A stretch of 11,197 bases of DNA, from positions 1 through 11,197 of the forward strand of contig CAZYPH010000077.1 of the NCBI GenBank assembly GCA_964649095.1, in the 5' to 3' direction. Of the stretch, positions 6,363-11,197 are shown one piece after another. The notes under the pieces were generated by a model. The model made no database searches and was not told the DNA's origin. It saw nothing but the letters and a program-made list of their open reading frames with translations. Numbering within the stretch: the stretch's first letter is position 1; each line of letters opens with the position of its first letter. Source of the stretch: CAZYPH01 sp964649095 (GTDB lineage: Bacteria > Bdellovibrionota > UBA1018 > UBA923). Made by a program: the position numbers and the translations under genes.

Positions 6363-7079
6363 TCAGTCGAGACTCTCAAGATCAAATAAAATTGGAATAC
6401 GAATACGTATCAACTGCGCGGCGCCCACACTGTTTTTGGTGGTGATACTAAAGGCAGGGAATTTCCAGCGTTTTACGGCCCTTAACGCCGATTGGTCTAA
6501 CATTTCGAACCCTGATGACTGGGCTACAAAAATAGATTCGATCTCGCCCGATGAACGCAAGACGACCTCAATAACCACCCGCCCCGATTCGCCACGCAAG
6601 CGAGAAAGCCTTGGGTACACCGGTGGTTCGTTGCCCAACCCGGCTTGTTGCACGGCGCGCGTGTAACCACCAAGTTGGCCTGATTTTTCTTGACCATCGA
6701 AATCAGTGTACTGAAGCGGAGTCGAAAGCGCGCTGCTCGGAGCGAGATCGGTAGCCGTTACATCGACCTCAGTATGCTCGGTAGGTGCTGCCTCTGTTAA
6801 CGTATTCACAACGGCCGAAGACTCGGCAATGGCTCGCGGTGCACTATTATTGAGCGACTGAGACCGCACCGTTGCAGCCGGCGTAACAGCGGATGACGCT
6901 ATGGTATTAGCAGCTGTAGTGTCTGACGCTGTGGCACTATCAATCGGACTGGCTTCGTCTAATAAAATAGTAGCCCGCACATTATGGGACTTTTTGTCTA
7001 ACCACGGGCACACCAAAAATGACACGATCGCAAAAATAATGGCATGAATACTGAGCGATAAAATTAAACACTTTTTCAC
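6363..7079 (-). CDS. TonB-family energy transducer
   Basis: This 238-residue protein should couple the inner-membrane proton gradient to an outer-membrane receptor. It has a single N-terminal helix (about 6-24) carrying the S8-x3-H12 pair that matches the essential Ser/His of TonB. A long Ala/Ser/Thr-rich linker (about 40-120) replaces the usual Pro-rich spacer. The C-terminal TonB domain (about 148-235) contains EPPVYPRLSRLR, SGRVVIEVVL, and DQSALRAVKRWKFPA. The start is GTG at 7079, seven bases after the receptor stop, so the two genes are transcriptionally and probably translationally coupled. No ExbB or ExbD is visible, so the motor must be encoded elsewhere. The tight pairing suggests a transducer devoted to the adjacent receptor. 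Confidence 0.92.
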   Translation of the reverse strand: MKKCLILSLSIHAIIFAIVSFLVCPWLDKKSHNVRATILLDEASPIDSATASDTTAANTIASSAVTPAATVRSQSLNNSAPRAIAESSAVVNTLTEAAPTEHTEVDVTATDLAPSSALSTPLQYTDFDGQEKSGQLGGYTRAVQQAGLGNEPPVYPRLSRLRGESGRVVIEVVLRSSGEIESIFVAQSSGFEMLDQSALRAVKRWKFPAFSITTKNSVGAAQLIRIRIPILFDLESLD

Positions 7080-7086
7080 GATTTAT

Positions 7087-9096
7087 TTACCAGTTTGTAA
7101 ACGCATACCCTAACCAAACACTACGCCCCGGATACGGAAAACCAGGGCTTTCAAAACGAGCGACATCAAATATGTTTTGTAATCGCAAAAATGCCGTTCC
7201 GGATAGGATTTGTAAATTAAATCGTAAATTCGTCGTGATGAGGGGTTGTAACGTCTCACCAAAATCATTTTCAGGGTCGAGCGACGTAAAACGTTTGCTG
7301 AGAAATTGCTCTTCTAGCATAAATGAAAAATATTTATGTGGCTGAATAGCGACTGATACATAACCCTCGAGGCGGGGCTTGTAGGGCAGATCACGTTTCG
7401 TAGACGTGTCGATAGCTTTCGTCCAGGTCAGAGAGTGGCGTAAAGTGACGGCCTCTTTATCGCCCCAGACTTGACTCACAAACCATTGCGCATCGACTGT
7501 TGTGCCCACAATACTTACACTCGGCGCATTCACAAACTGGGCTTGTGTGGCGCCATTGACAAACGTCGCGCGGTCAAAAATGCGGTCGTAGAAAACTTTT
7601 AGGTGGGCCTCTACGATCGCCGCTCGCAAAACATACGAAGCCTCGGTGAGGTAATCTTGTTGCAAACGGAGATTGGGATTTGGCGCCACTTCAAAACCAC
7701 TACTTGAAAAACCCGAAAGCGCACTAATCGTTGGGAACGTATGAAAGCGACCGGTAGCGAGCAGCCACTCGTGCGAACGATCGCTAAAACCCCACTTTAG
7801 CCCCGCAAAACCATCATACGCGAACGACGACGACTGTTGGTACTGCGGTGCCACTTCAGCACGCACGGTGGCAAAAGGCCGCCACTCAAGACTGGGCCTG
7901 AGGTCGGCGTTCTGTGGTTTTAATAAATACTCCCAAGAGGCTGTGGCACCGTACACATGGCGATGAAAATACCCTTCGTCTTTTCTAGTGCCATCGTTTT
8001 GCGCATCGATACTAAATGCCATCGCATGGTGCGCCGGCCTCGTAACAAGACTCACCTGCGTGTAATTACCAAGCGATCGTGCATCAGCGGTTTCATTCAG
8101 ATCACCACCCGGAAACGCAGGCCCCCGCGTGGCGATGCGGCTGACAGCGGTACTCGTTCGCACCACAAGGCCTGTATTATTTGAAAATAATTGTGGCGCT
8201 TCGATCTGCGCGCCTAACGCATCAAAAAAATCGCGCTGTTTTTGAGCGGCTGGAAAATTTAACAACCCAGGATTCGTGCGATCACCATGCGAAATAAAAT
8301 GAAACCAGTGTAGTGTAGATTTGGAACCAATCTCCACAAGCCCCTTTTGCACACTCCCAAGGCCCCACGCGTCGTTATTCAGGCGATTTAAATTTTGGGT
8401 GTCGCTGTCAGGATTACGAAAATGAAAATCACCCTTCGTGCGAAATCCGGTAAGTGCCAGCGACCAACGTTGCGTAGCAACGGCCACGGTAGCCTCTCCT
8501 GAATTAGCGGACCCGCCTTGAACGGCAGCCAATACTTGGGGTTTTGATTGCGGCGCTAGTTCTTCAGAAAAACTTTGCCCCAACGTTTGCAGCTGAATGC
8601 GCCCAACGGGGCTTAGGGCACTGACAGGGACGTCACTAGACTGCTCGACGCCATACGTGGCAAACGGCGACTGCAGACCAATCGATTCGATTAACGTTGC
8701 GGGAAACAGCGAAAAATTCAGCCCTCGACCACTCGTTTCGACAATAGGCATACCGTCCACGTTCACCTGTGTCGCCCCCGAGCCCAGGCCGTTCGGCGCA
8801 ATAACGGTGGTGGCCGAACCCAAACCCGACGTAGAACGCACGACCACACCTGGTAACTTCCGCAGGCTCTCTGCTAGCGAAGCGTCACTAATAGGTTGGT
8901 CAATTTGGGTCGATGTCAGGTGGTAACGCGTTTTATCGCGCGATTCGAGCCCTCTTAGGGCACGTGCGCGGACGATAATAGGTTCGATGGAAGGTGCGGC
9001 TGGCGTTTGGTTTTGTGCGTGGCCGATGATGGGGTTTGAAAAATTTACTGCGAAGAGGATGTAAACAAAATAGCGGGCACGGATTGTTGGCGACAT
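7087..9096 (-). CDS. TonB-dependent outer-membrane receptor
   Basis: This 669-residue protein has a signal peptide (cleavage likely after A27, GHA) and a TonB-box-like EPIIVRA (38-44). A plug domain with SLAESLRKLPGVVV (73-86) and VNVDGMPIVETSGRG (111-125) follows, and then a long beta-strand-rich region typical of a 22-stranded barrel. The end, GRSVWLGYAFTNW, has the aromatic-rich last strand, with Trp rather than the usual Phe as final residue. Such receptors import siderophores, cobalamin, heme, or glycans; the substrate is not decidable. The length is within the normal range for small receptors. The ATG at 9096 gives a proper signal peptide, but the ribosome site is weak. It is 38 bp downstream of the propeller lipoprotein and 7 bp upstream of the TonB gene, so it forms the core of an uptake operon. 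Confidence 0.93.
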   Translation of the reverse strand: MSPTIRARYFVYILFAVNFSNPIIGHAQNQTPAAPSIEPIIVRARALRGLESRDKTRYHLTSTQIDQPISDASLAESLRKLPGVVVRSTSGLGSATTVIAPNGLGSGATQVNVDGMPIVETSGRGLNFSLFPATLIESIGLQSPFATYGVEQSSDVPVSALSPVGRIQLQTLGQSFSEELAPQSKPQVLAAVQGGSANSGEATVAVATQRWSLALTGFRTKGDFHFRNPDSDTQNLNRLNNDAWGLGSVQKGLVEIGSKSTLHWFHFISHGDRTNPGLLNFPAAQKQRDFFDALGAQIEAPQLFSNNTGLVVRTSTAVSRIATRGPAFPGGDLNETADARSLGNYTQVSLVTRPAHHAMAFSIDAQNDGTRKDEGYFHRHVYGATASWEYLLKPQNADLRPSLEWRPFATVRAEVAPQYQQSSSFAYDGFAGLKWGFSDRSHEWLLATGRFHTFPTISALSGFSSSGFEVAPNPNLRLQQDYLTEASYVLRAAIVEAHLKVFYDRIFDRATFVNGATQAQFVNAPSVSIVGTTVDAQWFVSQVWGDKEAVTLRHSLTWTKAIDTSTKRDLPYKPRLEGYVSVAIQPHKYFSFMLEEQFLSKRFTSLDPENDFGETLQPLITTNLRFNLQILSGTAFLRLQNIFDVARFESPGFPYPGRSVWLGYAFTNW

Positions 9097-9134
9097 AGAG
9101 CCGTCTTACCGCAAGCACAGCCATTTTGCAGCGG

Positions 9135-10736
9135 TCAATAGAAGAATCCGACCGCGGTGCGGCGGTACCCCAAGACTTGGTCGTAACACGAAAAACCGAC
9201 CATGGCCTCGCCGTTAGCGTTGATGCTGGTGGTGGGTAGCAACTCGCTCGAGGATACTGAGCTATCGGTAATGTACGACGATAGATCATACACCTCCGAC
9301 CACGACAACCCGGAATACTGCCGGGCGTGCACTTTATACCGGCCACCGATCGACGCATCCCGAGCGACCCAGGCGACGATGGCCTGCCCCGAGTCGTTTA
9401 TGGCGACGGAGGCGTCGACGACGTCATCGCTTGCTGCGCCTAGATCGATCTGCCCCACCGATTCGAATGCGTAGGTCGTGGCGTTATAGTTTAAACCATA
9501 CAGACGCTGGGTTGGGCTCGTGGTGCTACCGTCGGACTTGATAAACAAGAGCATCGCCTGATTCGTGGCCTTTGCAAGGAAGAACGGCTTGATGCGCGCG
9601 CTTGGCGATTGCGTGACCACGGAACGCAGGCTGTCGCCGTAGTCCTCGTCGATCCGTTCGGCCGCTGAAAATGCACCTAGGGCGCGCGATGAAGTGGCTG
9701 GTGTGGAAGTGTAGTAGAGATCGCCTCCTGTTATTGCGGTTGGTGGCCGCAAGAAAAAGACATGCGCATCGCCCCTACTTCCCACAAAAACTTTTGGATA
9801 ACCAAACGGGCTAGCAGTGGCCTGATTATCTACACTCAGAAACCGCGCGGCATCCGTCGGCAGCGGTATCATCGACGGCCACGTGCGGCCCACACGACCG
9901 ACGCGGATGTGGTCGGTCCCACCACCGGAATGGTGGTACACCAAATAACCATTGTCGTACTGGTCAAAGTCGATATCGACGCCCGTATTCTGAACGCTAT
10001 CCCCGTTGAGCCCCGTCGTCGTAGCCGCATTCTGCCAGCCCGTGCTGGTAGTATATAGGCGGTAACGCAAAAGATTATTGTGCACCCATAACAGCACGGT
10101 CTCGCGCGAAGTATAGGCCGGCTCGGCCACGACACTGACATTGTGCGTGAGATCATTTTCTAAACGTTGAAAGCGTGACCACAACTGCGCCGTACGATCG
10201 AATCGAAACGCCAGAGGCTCGGTGAACGACGCATTATTGGCTTGTTTGGCTAAACTTACGGCCATCACGTTTTCGTTCGTGTCTTTGCGTAATAGTGGGT
10301 TTTTTACGGAATAAAACGTGGTTGAAACCGTGCGGTCTAATTTTGTAATGGCCGTTGCACTAGATAAAAGACTGGTTAAGGGCGCAAACACGCTGTTCGA
10401 ATAAATGCGGTGTGCGTACAGCGCGGTCGCAGTTGGAAAAACCAACCTATCGCCGCGGTTGTACAACGACAGCGCATAGTTACTGCCGATGACTACAGGT
10501 GGTCCGTTATAACCGACGTCGCCGTCGCTCAAGATATTGTAATTGTACGTACTACCGTCGATTAAACCATAATGATTGAATGCAACCTGACGCAGCTGCT
10601 TAAACACATCGGGCACGACCGGAACGGATACGGCAGCGGCATCTAATCGTACGACGCGCTCTTCTTTGGGCAATTCGATACAACTGGTTGTTAATATCGT
10701 TATAAATATATATATTATTATGTTTATATATATCAT
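9135..10736 (-). CDS. Propeller-repeat lipoprotein (tandem paralog, downstream copy)
   Basis: This 533-residue secreted protein has a short hydrophobic leader and a lipobox-like LTTSC, predicting lipidation at C19. The leader is unusual: it has no Lys or Arg and is encoded by an extremely A+T-rich tract (10693-10736). The rest consists of diverged blade-like repeats with motifs such as SVAINDSGQAIVAWVA and TSINANGEAMVGFS, the pattern of bacterial surface propellers. No catalytic residues are recognisable; a binding or scaffolding role outside the cytoplasm is likely. ATG 10736 overlaps the stop of the upstream paralog in ATGA, so translation is probably coupled. Its C-terminus aligns with that of the upstream gene product, supporting tandem duplication. 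The outer-membrane receptor follows 38 bp downstream. Confidence 0.75.
   Translation of the reverse strand: MIYINIIIYIFITILTTSCIELPKEERVVRLDAAAVSVPVVPDVFKQLRQVAFNHYGLIDGSTYNYNILSDGDVGYNGPPVVIGSNYALSLYNRGDRLVFPTATALYAHRIYSNSVFAPLTSLLSSATAITKLDRTVSTTFYSVKNPLLRKDTNENVMAVSLAKQANNASFTEPLAFRFDRTAQLWSRFQRLENDLTHNVSVVAEPAYTSRETVLLWVHNNLLRYRLYTTSTGWQNAATTTGLNGDSVQNTGVDIDFDQYDNGYLVYHHSGGGTDHIRVGRVGRTWPSMIPLPTDAARFLSVDNQATASPFGYPKVFVGSRGDAHVFFLRPPTAITGGDLYYTSTPATSSRALGAFSAAERIDEDYGDSLRSVVTQSPSARIKPFFLAKATNQAMLLFIKSDGSTTSPTQRLYGLNYNATTYAFESVGQIDLGAASDDVVDASVAINDSGQAIVAWVARDASIGGRYKVHARQYSGLSWSEVYDLSSYITDSSVSSSELLPTTSINANGEAMVGFSCYDQVLGYRRTAVGFFY
10693..10736 (-). other. Extreme A+T tract forming the start of the lipoprotein leader
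   Basis: Only 4 of 44 bases are G or C, in runs of alternating TA and AAT, within genes of roughly balanced composition. It encodes MIYINIIIYIFI. It may mark a local composition junction or a hidden promoter inside the overlapping genes. Confidence 0.5.
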
Positions 10737-11197
10737 AACTGATACTTTCTTTGATACATTTTACGATCGCCGCCCTGATCGTTGGCGTACGTTACGATGA
10801 TTTGATTGCTCGAGTTTATGATGACTGAGGGTTTGCTGGGATCGTCTGGATTCTGCAACGCCGCCGAATCGTTCACCGTATAAAACGCAACTTGTGTGCC
10901 ACTACGGTACACCGCAAGGTGTACCAGCTTTTGTGTAGCCGAGTATATCGTCTCAAACACCACCGCCGCTAAATTATTATCGTTGATAGCCACTTGCACC
11001 GACATCGATTGGCTGGCTGAGGTCAAGGTTGAGTCGACTTCGACAATGCTACTAAAACCATTCACCGGATCATAAAACGTCACAAACGTACCCACACCCG
11101 AACACGCGGGCACGGCGATGGTGCCCATAAAACGTGTCTTGTGGTAGGCCACCACCGCCGCGCCCGAAGTATTGATGGCGGCGGCGATGGGCATGAT
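10733..11197 (-). CDS. Propeller-repeat secreted protein, C-terminal part (runs off the window)
   Basis: The frame is open to the window edge, and the ATG at 11194 is probably not the start: the sequence there (PIAAAINTSGAAVVAYHK) is already a repeat blade. Blades with AINTSGAAVVAY, VAINDNNLAAVVFE and SVIINSSNQIIVTYA resemble those of the next gene. The two C-termini (GGDRKMYQRKYQL against LGYRRTAVGFFY) fall at equivalent positions after the last IN-motif. The stop TGA overlaps the next start as ATGA. N-terminal length, signal peptide, and any lipobox are unseen. It may be a substrate-binding or surface-display protein associated with the receptor operon, but this is inference. Confidence 0.75.
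   Translation of the reverse strand: MMPIAAAINTSGAAVVAYHKTRFMGTIAVPACSGVGTFVTFYDPVNGFSSIVEVDSTLTSASQSMSVQVAINDNNLAAVVFETIYSATQKLVHLAVYRSGTQVAFYTVNDSAALQNPDDPSKPSVIINSSNQIIVTYANDQGGDRKMYQRKYQL

Noticed and set aside
8933..9358. 141-residue minus-strand frame spanning the propeller/receptor junction
   Set aside because: Overlaps two well-supported genes in another frame and has Arg/Cys/Pro-rich, shadow-like composition.

Overview
This window looks like bacterial chromosome from a diderm (Gram-negative) organism. The evidence is a TonB-dependent outer-membrane receptor, a TonB-type energy transducer and three or four lipoprotein-type genes. Base composition is close to balanced by eye. A run of 10 Ns (324-333) indicates a draft or metagenome scaffold. 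I see no 16S or other marker that fixes the taxon. A proteobacterial, bdellovibrionotal or related lineage would fit, but that is inference only. No tRNA, rRNA, CRISPR array, insertion sequence or phage gene was seen.

Left part, plus strand (1-3364). The window opens inside a sensor histidine kinase, of which only the catalytic ATPase end is present. A stand-alone receiver-domain response regulator follows. Next come two tandem radical-SAM genes of the lysine 2,3-aminomutase superfamily. The first (833-1993) has every signature residue of a real lysine 2,3-aminomutase: CX3CX2C, the PLP lysine and the two substrate aspartates. The second (2042-3364) is a diverged paralog that keeps the iron-sulfur cysteines and both aspartates but has Arg where the PLP lysine should be, plus an extra C-terminal segment.

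Middle part, minus strand (3481-5325). Two paralogous lipoproteins share a lipid-anchor Cys followed by four conserved cysteines and have low-complexity tails. I do not recognise the family. Each is preceded by the same regulatory block, with TTTACA/TGTAAA half-sites at identical 37-bp spacing, so the gene and its promoter were probably duplicated together. Between them lie a strong bidirectional intrinsic terminator and, on the plus strand, a lysine-rich histone-tail-like reading frame whose start is broken by one base.

Right part, minus strand (5318-11197). Reading in the direction of transcription: the end of one propeller-repeat secreted protein; a second propeller-repeat lipoprotein coupled to it by an ATGA overlap; a TonB-dependent receptor; a dedicated TonB-like protein (7-bp gap); and a GT2 membrane glycosyltransferase of the DPM1/GtrB type (13-bp gap). 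The last three look like one operon linking outer-membrane uptake, its energy transducer and envelope glycosylation. The propeller lipoproteins upstream may belong to the same transcription unit.

The least ordinary items are the PLP-lysine-less aminomutase paralog beside a canonical one, the duplicated lipoprotein plus regulatory module, and the broken lysine-rich frame. None amounts to proof of a new system from sequence alone.
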